From: Deltaproteobacteria bacterium
GTDB lineage: Bacteria > Desulfobacterota > Syntrophia > Syntrophales > UBA6807
NCBI GenBank assembly: GCA_016935565.1
Contig: JAFGQS010000041.1
Span: 1 to 64,000, forward strand
Reading direction: 5' to 3'
Length of the DNA: 64,000 nt
Positions 36,423-46,297 of the stretch are shown here, one piece after another (positions within the stretch are counted from its first letter, which is position 1; the number at the start of each line of letters is the position of its first letter). The translations under genes were made by a program, and so were the position numbers. The notes under the pieces are model-generated. The model saw only the letters and a list, made by a program, of their open reading frames with translations, was not told the origin of the DNA and ran no database searches.

Positions 36423-37735
36423 TGTAACCTTTCATCCTCTATTCTGATCAGCATTGTCTTTCTACCCACCACATCGAGCTTATCGATTTCTTTGAGGGCT
36501 TCCTGTACATTTCTTTCTCTTGAAGGATGTGTCGTCATGACCACCGGTACGACACCGTCCTGCTTTCTTCCTTTTTGAATGACTGCAGCGATACTGATGT
36601 TATGAGTGCCCAATATACCGGATATTTTCGAAAGCACGCCGGGACGATCATAAGCAGAAAACCTGAAGTAGTAATTTGTTACGATATCATCCATGGACAT
36701 GAGTTGAATGTCATCAATGTTTTTCTCGGGAAATGAACGCAAGGGAACCCGACGAGATATTCCTTTCATCATATCTCGTGCCGTATCGACGAGATCGCAC
36801 ACAACGGCACTTGCCGTCGGCATCATACCTGCACCCTGTCCGTGTAAAAAGACCGACCCTGACGCATCTCCGATGAAGTGAAAGGCGTTGTAATTTCCGC
36901 CCACATTGGCGAGAATATGATCGAAAGGAATCATTGTCGGGTGTATCCGGGCTTCAATGACTTTATCCCGGTGGATCGCTATGGCAAGGAGTTTTATTTT
37001 GTATCCGAATTCCTTTGCAAATTCGATATCCTGCAAATTTATGGCGGAGATACCTTCCATGTAGATATCTTCCATATTGACTCTTTTCCCATAAGCAAGT
37101 GACAGGGTGAGTGCAAGTTTATGTGCCGTGTCGATTCCCTCAATGTCGTATGTGGGATCGGCTTCGGCAAAACCAAAATCCTGGGCTTCTTTCAATACGA
37201 CATCAAATGGTTTTTTTTCATCAGTCATTTTGGAAAGAATGTAATTCGATGTTCCGTTCATGATGCCGAAGACCGATTTGATGTTGTTTCCCACGAGACT
37301 TTCTCTCAATGTCTTGATGATCGGAATAGTCCCCCCCACAGATGCCTCAAAACCAATATTGACTTCTTCCTCCTCAGCAACGGTAAATATTTCTTCTCCG
37401 TACGTAGCAAGCAGTGCCTTGTTGGCCGTAACAACATGCTTTTTCTTTCGCATGGCATTCAGGATAAAAGACTTCGCATGTTCATATCCTCCTATAAGTT
37501 CAATAACAATCGAAATGTCGGGATCATTTAAGATATCGTTTGTATCGGTTGACAGAATATCTTTTCTAATCGACACGATTCTCGGTGTTTCGATATCAAG
37601 ATCCACTATCTTTTTTATTACCAGCCGTGCTCCTAATCGCTTTTGAATGAGATCTTCATTTTCCTGAAGGAGCTTAACAATACCAGTTCCTATGGTACCA
37701 AACCCTATGAGACCCAAGTAAATGTCTTTTCCCAT
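36419..37735 (-). CDS. hom: homoserine dehydrogenase with ACT domain
   Basis: NAD(P)-dependent reduction of aspartate semialdehyde to homoserine in the Thr/Met/Ile pathway. It has an N-terminal Rossmann motif (GLIGFGTIGTGIVKLL), the catalytic core (GIMNGTSNYILSKM, FGFAEADPTYDIEGIDTAHKLALTLSLAYG), and a C-terminal ACT domain (DRPGVLSKISGILGTHNISI) that suggests threonine feedback. Length 438 is standard. It overlaps apgM by 4 bases. A candidate sigma70 promoter lies about 60-90 bases upstream. Confidence 0.96.
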   Translation of the reverse strand: MGKDIYLGLIGFGTIGTGIVKLLQENEDLIQKRLGARLVIKKIVDLDIETPRIVSIRKDILSTDTNDILNDPDISIVIELIGGYEHAKSFILNAMRKKKHVVTANKALLATYGEEIFTVAEEEEVNIGFEASVGGTIPIIKTLRESLVGNNIKSVFGIMNGTSNYILSKMTDEKKPFDVVLKEAQDFGFAEADPTYDIEGIDTAHKLALTLSLAYGKRVNMEDIYMEGISAINLQDIEFAKEFGYKIKLLAIAIHRDKVIEARIHPTMIPFDHILANVGGNYNAFHFIGDASGSVFLHGQGAGMMPTASAVVCDLVDTARDMMKGISRRVPLRSFPEKNIDDIQLMSMDDIVTNYYFRFSAYDRPGVLSKISGILGTHNISIAAVIQKGRKQDGVVPVVMTTHPSRERNVQEALKEIDKLDVVGRKTMLIRIEDERLQ

Positions 37736-37794
37736 CTGTCAGCATCCTTTCTCAGAAAACGTTGACGTTAATACCTTTTTGGATCAAACAATTT

Positions 37795-37822
37795 GCTATA
37801 ACAGTTTGTGTTCGTTTGTCAA
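37795..37822 (-). promoter_or_regulatory. candidate promoter of hom operon
   Basis: Minus strand TTGACA (37822-37817), 16-base spacer, TATAGC (37800-37795), in the gap between recG and hom. Good -35, fair -10. It would start the long hom-to-dnaJ transcript. Confidence 0.5.
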
Positions 37823-37841
37823 AAAATATTTCTTTAAAATG

Positions 37842-40343
37842 CTATCCCGTCTTTGCGAAGTCAAGTCTGCCCTGCCATCGTCTGAGAAGAACTTCCTTCA
37901 ACATTGCATGTTCCGGCTTTGCAAGATAGGGATCATCCTTTACAAGAGAAAAGGCCTCTTGCCGCGCTCTGTTGAGAATTATTGCATCTCGTAATATGTT
38001 TGAAACTCTAAAATCGGGAAGCCCTGATTGCCGCGTTCCCATGAAATCACCGGGACCACGAATAGCCAGATCTTCCTCAGCAATTGCAAAGCCGTCATTC
38101 GTTTGCTCCATGACACGAAGCCTTCTCCTGGCTTCATCTGACCCATAATGATGGACGATTAAGATGCAGTAGGAAGGAACATCACTGCGTCCTACCCGTC
38201 CTCTCAATTGGTGTAATTGCGAGAGACCGAATCGTTCAGCATGTTCTATAATCATGAGGGATGCCGTAGGAATGTCTATACCGACTTCGATAACGGTGGT
38301 TGAAACAAGAATATTAATATTCTTTTCTAAAAACTGATCCATAATTTTGTTTTTTTCACGGCCTTTCATTTTACCGTGTATCAAACCTACTTTAAACTCG
38401 GGGAAAGTATCTTCCTGAAGATGACGCGCCATCCCCGTTGCATCTTTAAGATCGAGGGTTTCCGATTCTTCAACGAGGGGGTACACAATAAAGACCTGGT
38501 TGCCCTTCCCGATTTCTTTTCTGATAATGTCATAGACCCTGTGACGGCTGGATTCATAAAATACCTTAGTTTTAATCGGCTTTTTACCGGGAGGTAATTC
38601 GTCGATGACAGAAATATCCAGATCTCCGTAGACTGTCATTGCAAGGGTCCTTGGAATCGGCGTGGCAGTCATTACGAGGACATCGGGATTTATTCCCTTT
38701 TCCCGAAGAATTGCTCTTTGAACGACGCCAAAACGATGCTGTTCATCGATAACCACAAGACCCAGATTTTTAAAATTAATACCTTCCTGTATCAGCGCGT
38801 GGGTGCCAACAATAATATTTATATCACCGGTTTCGATTCTTTGTATGATTTCTTTGCGCTCCCTTGTTTTTGTACTGCCCGTTAGGAGACAAACCGTCAA
38901 ATCGAGAGAGGCGGACCAGCCCTGAATATTCGAAAAATGCTGTTCTGCCAATATTTCCGTTGGTGCCATTATGGCTGACTGATACCCGTTTTGACATGCT
39001 GTTATCATGGAGACCATTGAAACAACGGTCTTACCGCTTCCCACGTCACCCTGTAAGAGTCTGTTCATCGGATATTTTTCTGCCATATCATGATGTATTT
39101 CTTCAATGACTCGCATCTGGGCATTGGTTAATGTAAAGGGCAAGACACGGAGGAATTTATCAACCAACGGTCCCTCCGTATTGAATTTTATACCTGTATC
39201 CAGTATGTACCCTTTCTTTTTGAGCGCCATGCCTAATTCAAAAAAGAAAAATTCATCGAATACCACTCTCCGGTGGGCTGCCGACTTAAAACCGTTATAT
39301 AAATCAATATTCTGATCCGAATCGGGGAAATGGATGTTCTTTATAGATTCATTGATATCGACAAGTCCATTTCTTTCGCATATTTCCTGAGGAATCGGAC
39401 TGACCATATATGAACGATAACCATGAACAGCATTCATCATAATCTTTCTTATATACTTCTGATGAAGACTTGTCGTTTCAGAATAGACAGGAACGATTCT
39501 TTTGAAATGGAGAAGTTCATCACTTCCTTCGTCGAGTCTTTCAAAATCGGGATGAATCATATTTTTTTCAAAGAGGTAACTTTTTATATCACCGGTCAGA
39601 ATAAACCGATCTCCCTTTTTAAAGGTCTTTCTCAAGTAGTCAAAATTTCCATGAAACCACTTGGCGACAAGTTTTTCGCTCCCATCATCAATGGCTGCTT
39701 CAAAGATTTTTGTATTTCTGTATCGTTGTATCCTTACATCGACTATATTCCCGATGATTGTTTCTCTATTTCCGACTATCGTTGAAGATATTTGTTTCAG
39801 CGATCGCCTGTCTTCGTATTTACGGGGGAAAAAGTAGAGTAAATCCTCGACGGTCTTTATGTTTTTTTTGCCGAGTAATTGTGAGACTTTCGGCCCAATA
39901 CCTTTCACATATTGAACGGGGAGAGATAATTTTTCGTACAGGCCATCTACCTTTCGCTTTACATCATCAGCATCAACTGCCGTTTTCTGTCCGGAAGATG
40001 ATCGGGTTAATTCATTACAGTGACGAAGCATATCCCTTACGATTGCCAATGCCCGATCAATACGTTCTTTTTTATCGTCTATGGAACAAGTATCGAAATT
40101 CAAAAATGTTTTTTCAAGCTCCCTTGTCTTATTTTTCAGGATGATTCCGAAGGCACCATCGTGGGTTGAGATGTTTGCAAAATTTTTCAATCTATCGATA
40201 AATCTCAGCATACTATTTTCAAAATTTTTGACGAGAGGCAGGTTTTTATAACCATCTTTTGAAAGAAACAGTAAGGGTGCTTCAATTTTCTTTACAATTT
40301 CGGTGAGATTTTGCATCAGACGGTACCACAATATAATTGCCAA
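37842..40343 (-). CDS. recG: ATP-dependent DNA helicase RecG
   Basis: Branch-migration helicase for stalled forks. 833 residues, longer than E. coli RecG (693) because of an N-terminal extension of about 130 residues, a common feature in some phyla. The wedge OB domain is followed by the helicase core: Walker A GDVGSGKTVV, DEQH box, TATPIPRTLAM, and the C-terminal helicase domain with VIEVGIDIPTASLM and QLRGRVGRS. Divergent from purM. Its own promoter would lie in 40344-40480. Confidence 0.95.
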   Translation of the reverse strand: MAIILWYRLMQNLTEIVKKIEAPLLFLSKDGYKNLPLVKNFENSMLRFIDRLKNFANISTHDGAFGIILKNKTRELEKTFLNFDTCSIDDKKERIDRALAIVRDMLRHCNELTRSSSGQKTAVDADDVKRKVDGLYEKLSLPVQYVKGIGPKVSQLLGKKNIKTVEDLLYFFPRKYEDRRSLKQISSTIVGNRETIIGNIVDVRIQRYRNTKIFEAAIDDGSEKLVAKWFHGNFDYLRKTFKKGDRFILTGDIKSYLFEKNMIHPDFERLDEGSDELLHFKRIVPVYSETTSLHQKYIRKIMMNAVHGYRSYMVSPIPQEICERNGLVDINESIKNIHFPDSDQNIDLYNGFKSAAHRRVVFDEFFFFELGMALKKKGYILDTGIKFNTEGPLVDKFLRVLPFTLTNAQMRVIEEIHHDMAEKYPMNRLLQGDVGSGKTVVSMVSMITACQNGYQSAIMAPTEILAEQHFSNIQGWSASLDLTVCLLTGSTKTRERKEIIQRIETGDINIIVGTHALIQEGINFKNLGLVVIDEQHRFGVVQRAILREKGINPDVLVMTATPIPRTLAMTVYGDLDISVIDELPPGKKPIKTKVFYESSRHRVYDIIRKEIGKGNQVFIVYPLVEESETLDLKDATGMARHLQEDTFPEFKVGLIHGKMKGREKNKIMDQFLEKNINILVSTTVIEVGIDIPTASLMIIEHAERFGLSQLHQLRGRVGRSDVPSYCILIVHHYGSDEARRRLRVMEQTNDGFAIAEEDLAIRGPGDFMGTRQSGLPDFRVSNILRDAIILNRARQEAFSLVKDDPYLAKPEHAMLKEVLLRRWQGRLDFAKTG

Positions 40344-40405
40344 ATGATTTCAAATACAAAGCTCAATTTAACTAACAGATATACCTGTAATTTACAAGGA
40401 AAGAA

Positions 40406-40434
40406 TTGACATTTCTCATGATTTGGGTTACTCA
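40406..40434 (+). promoter_or_regulatory. weak candidate promoter of purMN
   Basis: TTGACA (40406-40411), 17-base spacer, TACTCA (40429-40434). The -35 is perfect and the -10 is poor. It lies 55 bases before the purM ATG in the divergent recG-purM gap. Confidence 0.35.
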
Positions 40435-40488
40435 TCAACCGTTGAATAATCTCAATAGTATGCGTCAGAGCTACAGTATGGGGTGTCT

Positions 40489-41538
40489 ATGGCAAAAAAG
40501 AAATCAACATCTTATAAGGATGCCGGGGTTGATATCGATAAGGCCGGTACGTTTATCCAAGAAATTCAACCATTCATAAAATCAACGTCACGTAAGGAAG
40601 TCCTGAGCAATATTGGTAATTATGGGGGCTTGTTTCATCTGGACACGGAAAAATACAAAAATCCAATCCTTGTATCATCCACCGATGGAGTCGGCACAAA
40701 ACTCAAAATAGCTCAAATGATGAATAAACATGACACCGTTGGTATTGATTTGGTGGCTATGAGTACCAACGATTTGATCGTTCAGGGAGCAGAACCCCTT
40801 TTCTTTCTCGATTATATTGCGACCGGGAAGATTGATCTTGAAACAAGCGTCAAAATTATCGAGGGTATCGCGGAAGGATGCATTCAATCCGGCTGCGCAT
40901 TGATTGGTGGGGAAACCGCCGAAATGCCGGGATTTTATCAAGAGAATGAGTACGATCTTGCAGGTTTTTGTGTCGGTGTTGTTGAGAGTGATAAGCTCAT
41001 CGATGGTTCGGAAATAAGAGTCGGAGATGAAATTATAGGATTGGCATCTAACGGCATCCATAGTAACGGCTTTTCTCTTGCCCGAAATGTGCTGTTTGAA
41101 CAATTAAAATTGCGTGCAGATGACACAATGGAGGAGCTTGGTACATCGATAGGAATGGAACTGCTTCGTCCGACAAGAATCTATGTAAGAAGTCTTCTTA
41201 ATATCATCAAGAATTTTACGATAAAGGGAATTATCCATATCACCGGAGGAGGTTTTTGGGATAATATCCCCCGCATTTTACCGACTCCCTGCCAGGCAGT
41301 AATTACGAAAGGAAGTTGGGAAATACCTCCGATTTTCAAAATCATTCAGGAAGCGGGAAACATCGACGAAATGGAAATGTTTCGAGTATTCAATATGGGC
41401 ATCGGAATGATGATTGTGGTTCCCAAGAAGGAATCGAAAGAAACAATGGAACGACTGGAAGTCCTTGGTGAAACCGCCTCAATGATAGGTTCCATTGCCA
41501 AAAGAGATAAAGACCAGCCAGCTGTATTATTTAAGTGA
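40489..41538 (+). CDS. purM: phosphoribosylformylglycinamidine cyclo-ligase
   Basis: AIR synthetase, fifth step of purine synthesis. It has the PurM fold with the N-terminal SYKDAGVDIDKAG motif, VSSTDGVGTKLKIA, and the MSTNDLIVQGAEPLFFLDYIATG segment. Start chosen at ATG 40489 (ORF track begins at a GTG six bases earlier). About 349 residues. The stop overlaps the region of the purN start, forming a purMN operon. Confidence 0.96.
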   Translation: MAKKKSTSYKDAGVDIDKAGTFIQEIQPFIKSTSRKEVLSNIGNYGGLFHLDTEKYKNPILVSSTDGVGTKLKIAQMMNKHDTVGIDLVAMSTNDLIVQGAEPLFFLDYIATGKIDLETSVKIIEGIAEGCIQSGCALIGGETAEMPGFYQENEYDLAGFCVGVVESDKLIDGSEIRVGDEIIGLASNGIHSNGFSLARNVLFEQLKLRADDTMEELGTSIGMELLRPTRIYVRSLLNIIKNFTIKGIIHITGGGFWDNIPRILPTPCQAVITKGSWEIPPIFKIIQEAGNIDEMEMFRVFNMGIGMMIVVPKKESKETMERLEVLGETASMIGSIAKRDKDQPAVLFK

Positions 41539-41546
41539 GAAAGACG

Positions 41547-42212
41547 ATGAGAAAGATAGTAGACATTGGTATTCTCGTTTCAGGAAGCGGCTCCAATTTC
41601 CAATCGATCATTGATCAGATAGAACAGGGTAATCTTGATGCATCTATCAAAGTGGTTGTCAGCAATAATCCTGATGCGTATGCCCTTGAACGAGCTAAAA
41701 AACATAACATTCCTGCAGTCGTCATCGACCATAATAATTTCAATGATAGAAATGAATTTGATCAAGAGATGATCGATGTCCTTAATTCTTATTCAGTGGA
41801 ACTGGTTATAATGGCGGGGTTTATGAGAATCTTGACCCCGCTCTTTATAAAGGCCTTTCCAATGAGAATCATGAACATACATCCGGCCATACTTCCTTCT
41901 TTTCAAGGAATTCACGCTCAGGAGCGGGCGTTTGATTATGGCGTGAAGTTTTCAGGATGCTCCGTTCATTTTGCCGATGAAGGTGTGGACACGGGTCCGG
42001 TTATCATTCAGTCAGTTGTTCCCGTCTATAATGACGACACTGCAGAAACGCTTCAACAGAGGATTCTCAGAGAAGAACATAGGATATTTCCTCAGGCAAT
42101 CCAATTTTATGCCGAGGGTAAGCTTGAAATCATTGGCCGTAAAGTTATAGTGAAAGATCATAAAAGGATCGACGAAACCCCGTTGCATAATCCTCCACTA
42201 ACAAAATTTTAA
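41547..42212 (+). CDS. purN: phosphoribosylglycinamide formyltransferase
   Basis: GAR transformylase, third step of purine synthesis, using 10-formyl-THF. It has the formyltransferase fold with LVSGSGSNFQSIIDQ, VVSNNPDAYALERA, the catalytic Asn/His/Asp pattern MNIHPAILPSFQG, and HFADEGVDTGPVI. ATG 41547 lies eight bases after the purM stop; the ORF track start is a GTG overlapping purM. About 221 residues. Confidence 0.95.
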   Translation: MRKIVDIGILVSGSGSNFQSIIDQIEQGNLDASIKVVVSNNPDAYALERAKKHNIPAVVIDHNNFNDRNEFDQEMIDVLNSYSVELVIMAGFMRILTPLFIKAFPMRIMNIHPAILPSFQGIHAQERAFDYGVKFSGCSVHFADEGVDTGPVIIQSVVPVYNDDTAETLQQRILREEHRIFPQAIQFYAEGKLEIIGRKVIVKDHKRIDETPLHNPPLTKF

Positions 42213-42220
42213 AACCAACA

Positions 42221-42697
42221 ATGATTATCATCAGCGCATGCCTTCTGGGTATTAAGTGCAGATATGATGGAGAAAGTCGCTTTGATAAGGAGTTGCTTTC
42301 GTTGATACCTGATGCAATTTTTATCCCTCTCTGCCCTGAACAACTCGGGGGGCTTCCAACACCCCGTTCTCCTGCTACCATAAACAACGGAAGCGGACCT
42401 GATGTTATCAATGGACACACAAAAGTTATTAACTCAATAGGTGACGATGTGACGGAACACTTTTTGAGAGGTGCAGAAGAAGTAAAAATGATTGCACAGC
42501 TCATGAAAATTGACACTGCGGTTATGAAGGAAAAAAGTCCGTCGTGCGGAGTTAATTTTATAAAACAAGGTGATGTTCTTACAAGTGGTATGGGAGTAAC
42601 ATCAGCACTTCTCTATTCGGTTGGTATAAAGCTCATATCATCAGAAAAGGTAGCAGAGGACTATGTACGATACTATCATAATAGGAAACGACATTAG
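42221..42697 (+). CDS. DUF523 family protein
   Basis: 158 residues with the DUF523 signature: ISACLLGIKCRYDGESR at the N-terminus, LCPEQLGGLPTPR, and EKSPSCGV with conserved Cys residues. Function unproven; sulfur or thiouracil desulfurase-like activities have been proposed for relatives. It overlaps the next gene by 35 bases and follows purN by 8 bases. Confidence 0.88.
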   Translation: MIIISACLLGIKCRYDGESRFDKELLSLIPDAIFIPLCPEQLGGLPTPRSPATINNGSGPDVINGHTKVINSIGDDVTEHFLRGAEEVKMIAQLMKIDTAVMKEKSPSCGVNFIKQGDVLTSGMGVTSALLYSVGIKLISSEKVAEDYVRYYHNRKRH

Positions 42698-44108
42698 CTC
42701 ACTTGTGGCTGCACTGACTGCTGTTCGAAGAGGAAGAAAAACAGCATGGATACGTGAAGGGAATATCCCCGATTTTTATTCAGAATCGGGATATCTATTT
42801 AATATCGATCCTTTCCCGTGGTCCGGCTTCGGCCATGAACAGAGGTTCCGTCAATTCTTAGCGGCAATGGATATTCCGTTGGCCGATCAAACAACGCTCT
42901 ATTCATTACACCCCTCTCTTCAGATAGTTTTTGAGAAACACAGACTTGATCTCTTCAGCGGAATTAAATTTCAACTTGAAGAAATACGGAGAGAACTTCT
43001 TATTGATACTGACGGATATGAGAAATTCTTTGATTCCGTTATGAAGAGCTGCACGATTATATCGGATTTGATACGTGAAAATCCATACATTTTCCCGAGG
43101 ACTCTTCAGGAATCGTTCAAACTGATGTTCAATATCCCGGCGTTACTGTTGCACAAAAAAAAACTGTCGAGGAGATTTAAAGCTGTTCAGAAGCCCGTAC
43201 CCTTGAAAACAATCATTGATGCCGAAATCCTTCTGCTTTCGAACCTTCAAACAGGCATCGATCCCCCTCTCTCTGTGACCTGTGCACTCGCATCACTTTT
43301 GAATACCTCTTACTATCTCATGGGCGGAAAACACAATCTCCTGATTGAATGTGAAAGAAAGTTTCAGGCATTAGGAGGTACATTAATAAAAGGATGTTCT
43401 ATTCTCCGATTAAATATTAATGAAGACATCAAGACAGATATTCTTGCCGACGACGAAACATTTACGATTGCCGCCCATGATGTCATTATCAGTTCAAAGT
43501 GGGAAAAATTTAAACCGATCATTCTCAATGATAAAAGATTTTCAAAATACGTAAAGAAATACATGACAATCGGAAAAGCAACCTATCCGTTTACAATACA
43601 TATGGGTCTCCATGATAAAGGGTTACCGGAGAAACTTGCCTCATATGTAATGCTTGTTTTCGATGAAGAAAAACCCCTGACAAATAACAATCTTGTTTTT
43701 TTAGAAACAAGTCTTCGGAACGACACGGAACGTGCACCCAGTGGCAGGCGTGCATTGAGTGCAACGGTATTCCTTGATGACTCTCCCTTGCGTTTAAGTG
43801 ACGAAAATTTGACATATGTGGCAGCGGGCATCTTGAAAAATATTGAGAAATTCTTTCCATTCTTCATGGAAAATCTTGACTTCGTCAATATCGAAAAATC
43901 AATCGATATATCAAGAAAATACCAGGAAATATTGAATCTTAAATACTCGTTGAAAAGAAATTCAATTTATGGTGTTGCACCTCTGACAAATAAAACTCCC
44001 GTCAAGAATGTGTACGTTACGGGGGGAATGCTTCTTGCAGGTCTCGGCTTTGAAGGCGAATTTATATCCGGCCTAAATGCCGCAAATCTGGTTAGTGGAG
44101 ATCAGTAA
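42663..44108 (+). CDS. FAD-dependent oxidoreductase, phytoene desaturase/GDI-like
   Basis: 481 residues. N-terminal Rossmann motif is altered: YDTIIIGNDISSLVAALTAVRRG, where GxGxxG reads GNDISS, which still fits the FAD-binding pattern of the GDI/CrtI-like clan. The C-terminal FAD motif VYVTGGMLLAGLGFEGEFISGLNAANLV is conserved. No specific substrate can be read. Possible carotenoid or quinone-linked desaturase/oxidase, or one that has lost activity. It overlaps the DUF523 gene and leads straight into pfk. Confidence 0.75.
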   Translation: MYDTIIIGNDISSLVAALTAVRRGRKTAWIREGNIPDFYSESGYLFNIDPFPWSGFGHEQRFRQFLAAMDIPLADQTTLYSLHPSLQIVFEKHRLDLFSGIKFQLEEIRRELLIDTDGYEKFFDSVMKSCTIISDLIRENPYIFPRTLQESFKLMFNIPALLLHKKKLSRRFKAVQKPVPLKTIIDAEILLLSNLQTGIDPPLSVTCALASLLNTSYYLMGGKHNLLIECERKFQALGGTLIKGCSILRLNINEDIKTDILADDETFTIAAHDVIISSKWEKFKPIILNDKRFSKYVKKYMTIGKATYPFTIHMGLHDKGLPEKLASYVMLVFDEEKPLTNNNLVFLETSLRNDTERAPSGRRALSATVFLDDSPLRLSDENLTYVAAGILKNIEKFFPFFMENLDFVNIEKSIDISRKYQEILNLKYSLKRNSIYGVAPLTNKTPVKNVYVTGGMLLAGLGFEGEFISGLNAANLVSGDQ

Positions 44109-44109
44109 T

Positions 44110-45414
44110 ATGAAAAATTTGGAATATGATTTTGCTATCAAAAACCTGGGAGAAAGAAAAATTCCCTCCCCTGACTCGCCCGGATATTATACGCGGGACG
44201 ATAAACGGATTCTCTTTAATATGGACCGGAAACAATTCGCTACGATAAAAGACAAGAATGGTCAACCACTCTCCATAGAAGTTGCCGGCCCACGGGAAAT
44301 GATCTATTTTGATCCGAAAAAAGTGAAGGCTGCCGTTGTTACCTGTGGCGGCCTGTGTCCCGGGATCAACGACGTGATCCGTACAGTGGTCATGCAGCTC
44401 TACTATCGCTATGGAGTGAAAAATATTATCGGAATACGATATGGTTTTCAAGGATTTATACCGAAGTACGGTCATGATGTTATGGAATTAACACCGGATC
44501 TAGTTAAAGATATACATACGCTGGGGGGAAGTATACTTTCATCGTCAAGAGGCGGACAGAATATTGAAGAAATCGTCGATTCAATTTATCAGATGAACAT
44601 TAATATGTTGTTCTGCATCGGCGGTGATGGAACAATGAGAGCAACAGAACTCATTACGGAAGAAATTACTAGGAGACAGTTGAATATAAGCGTTATCGGC
44701 ATACCGAAAACAATCGATAATGACCTTAATCTCATCGATAAGACATTCGGCTTTGATACGGCCATTTCTGAAGCAGTCAAAGTGATTGGATGTGCTCATG
44801 TGGAAGCTAAGGGTGCCCCCATGGGAATCGGTCTTGTAAAAATTATGGGTCGACAATCAGGGCATATCGCGGTCAGTGCGGCCCTGGCGCAAAATGATGT
44901 TAATTTAGTACTAATACCGGAAGTTTCTTTCGACCTTGAAGGCGATAACGGGTTTTTGAAAACGCTGGAAAAACGTTTAAAGAAGAGCAATCATGCGGTT
45001 ATTCTCGTTGCCGAAGGTGCGGGACAGGATTTATATGACGAATCAGATAATATTGAAACAGATGCCTCGGGAAATGTGAGACTTCATGACATAGGTCTTC
45101 TCTTGAAAGGTCGAATAACGGAATATTTCAAGAAGATAGGAATGGAAATCAACCTCAAGTATATTGATCCCAGTTATACAATACGAAGTGTCCCTGCCAA
45201 TGCGAGTGATAGTCTTTACTGCGCTATAATGGGGCAGTATGCCGTTCATGCCGGTATGGCAGGAAAAACAGGGATGGTTGTTGGATTATTCAATAATGAA
45301 TATGTTCATCTACCGATAGGGACGGTGACGACACGTAAAAAGGTTGATCCGAACGGCAATATCTGGATGCGAGTTCTCGAGGCAACCGGTCAGCCGCCTT
45401 CCATGACAAATTGA
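44110..45414 (+). CDS. pfkA: 6-phosphofructokinase
   Basis: Phosphofructokinase, 434 residues from ATG 44110 (SD GGAG; two bases after the previous stop). Motifs: TCGGLCPGINDVIRTVV, the catalytic/metal loop GGDGTMRATEL, PKTIDNDLNLIDKTFGFDTA, and MGRQSGHIA. The combination GGDG (Gly at the ATP/PPi discriminator position) with PKTIDND (Lys at the second discriminator) is the form seen in trypanosome-type ATP-dependent enzymes, whereas GGDD with PKTID marks PPi-dependent ones. ATP use is therefore more likely but not certain. Confidence 0.9.
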   Translation: MKNLEYDFAIKNLGERKIPSPDSPGYYTRDDKRILFNMDRKQFATIKDKNGQPLSIEVAGPREMIYFDPKKVKAAVVTCGGLCPGINDVIRTVVMQLYYRYGVKNIIGIRYGFQGFIPKYGHDVMELTPDLVKDIHTLGGSILSSSRGGQNIEEIVDSIYQMNINMLFCIGGDGTMRATELITEEITRRQLNISVIGIPKTIDNDLNLIDKTFGFDTAISEAVKVIGCAHVEAKGAPMGIGLVKIMGRQSGHIAVSAALAQNDVNLVLIPEVSFDLEGDNGFLKTLEKRLKKSNHAVILVAEGAGQDLYDESDNIETDASGNVRLHDIGLLLKGRITEYFKKIGMEINLKYIDPSYTIRSVPANASDSLYCAIMGQYAVHAGMAGKTGMVVGLFNNEYVHLPIGTVTTRKKVDPNGNIWMRVLEATGQPPSMTN

Positions 45415-45622
45415 GCCCGGACAGATACGACTATTTTAAAACGCACATCTCATCTGAAAAGGCACCTGGTACCTGGATCGTGAAACCACTTTCAGTTTGA
45501 GTCATGGTGCAGCACTCTTTATCTCGCATCGCCATATTAAAAATTATCCGGGACAAAAAAGACTTGCATAATTAAATTATATGAGGTAGGTATCAATTCA
45601 ATTTTCTTAAAGGAGTTATAAT

Positions 45623-45820
45623 ATGGCTCGAGTCTGTGAAGTTTGCGGGAAAAAGCCATCCGTAGGGAATAAAGTCAGTCACGCAAACAATAAGACAAAA
45701 AGGATATGGTACCCTAACCTTCAGAAGTTTCGGGTTGTGAATGAAAAAACGGGAACCATAAAGAGAATGAAAGTATGTACCCGGTGCCTGCGTTCCGGTT
45801 TTGTTAAAAAAGCCGTTTAA
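45623..45820 (+). CDS. rpmB: 50S ribosomal protein L28, zinc-binding form
   Basis: 65 residues; C+ form with two CxxC pairs (CEVCGKKP and CTRCLRS), which bind zinc. The core [14 protein letters not shown] is typical. Strong SD (AAAGGAG) before the ATG. It is monocistronic with a terminator immediately downstream. Confidence 0.97.
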   Translation: MARVCEVCGKKPSVGNKVSHANNKTKRIWYPNLQKFRVVNEKTGTIKRMKVCTRCLRSGFVKKAV

Positions 45821-45847
45821 AAACGGGTCGACACTTTTTTGATTATG

Positions 45848-45877
45848 AAAGGGGAAATCGATTCCCCTTTATTTTTT
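45848..45877 (+). terminator. intrinsic terminator after rpmB
   Basis: Stem AAAGGGGAAAT / ATTCCCCTTT with a CG loop, followed by ATTTTTTG. It lies 28 bases after the rpmB stop. The reverse complement also has a T-poor side, so it may work mainly for rpmB. Confidence 0.85.
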
Positions 45878-46297
45878 GTCTTTATTGAGGAATTCCATTT
45901 TTTTGAGATTGATCAGTTTAATCTGAAAGGTTCCAACGTGTGCCTTACCATACGCTTTATGATCTATCATTAAGATGAGTGTGGTCTTGCTTCCGTCCCT
46001 AAGTTTTACAATACCTGTAAGTTCTCCCTTTTTGAGCATAAACAGAATACTTTTTATGTTTTCAAATGGTATTGTATAGAGTCCCTCCCCTTTTTTCCCT
46101 TCCAGATATGTCTTGCCCTGTATACTGACCTCAGTACATTCCGTTATGACATCCATCTGATCAATAAACATTGCCGTATATTTTAGTTCGGGAACGGGAA
46201 TCTTATCAGGAGAATCCTCTCCGAAAATGGAACCCATACCGACCAGGAAAGGTACGAGAAACACGATAAAGAAGAATTTATGAAATCTGCTGTTCAT
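45869..46297 (-). CDS. exported hypothetical protein
   Basis: 142 residues with a signal peptide (FFFIVFLVPFLVGMGSIFG). The mature part is beta-rich and basic (LKYTAMFIDQMD, GKTYLEGKKGEGLYTIPFENIKSILF, VKLRDGSKTTLILMID). No family recognised. It overlaps the DUF4911 gene by 20 bases and is probably cotranscribed with it. Confidence 0.6.
   Translation of the reverse strand: MNSRFHKFFFIVFLVPFLVGMGSIFGEDSPDKIPVPELKYTAMFIDQMDVITECTEVSIQGKTYLEGKKGEGLYTIPFENIKSILFMLKKGELTGIVKLRDGSKTTLILMIDHKAYGKAHVGTFQIKLINLKKMEFLNKDKK

Noticed and set aside
45573-45601. TTGCAT-17-TAGGTA as an rpmB promoter
   Set aside because: Both boxes are weak; plausible position but not called as a feature.
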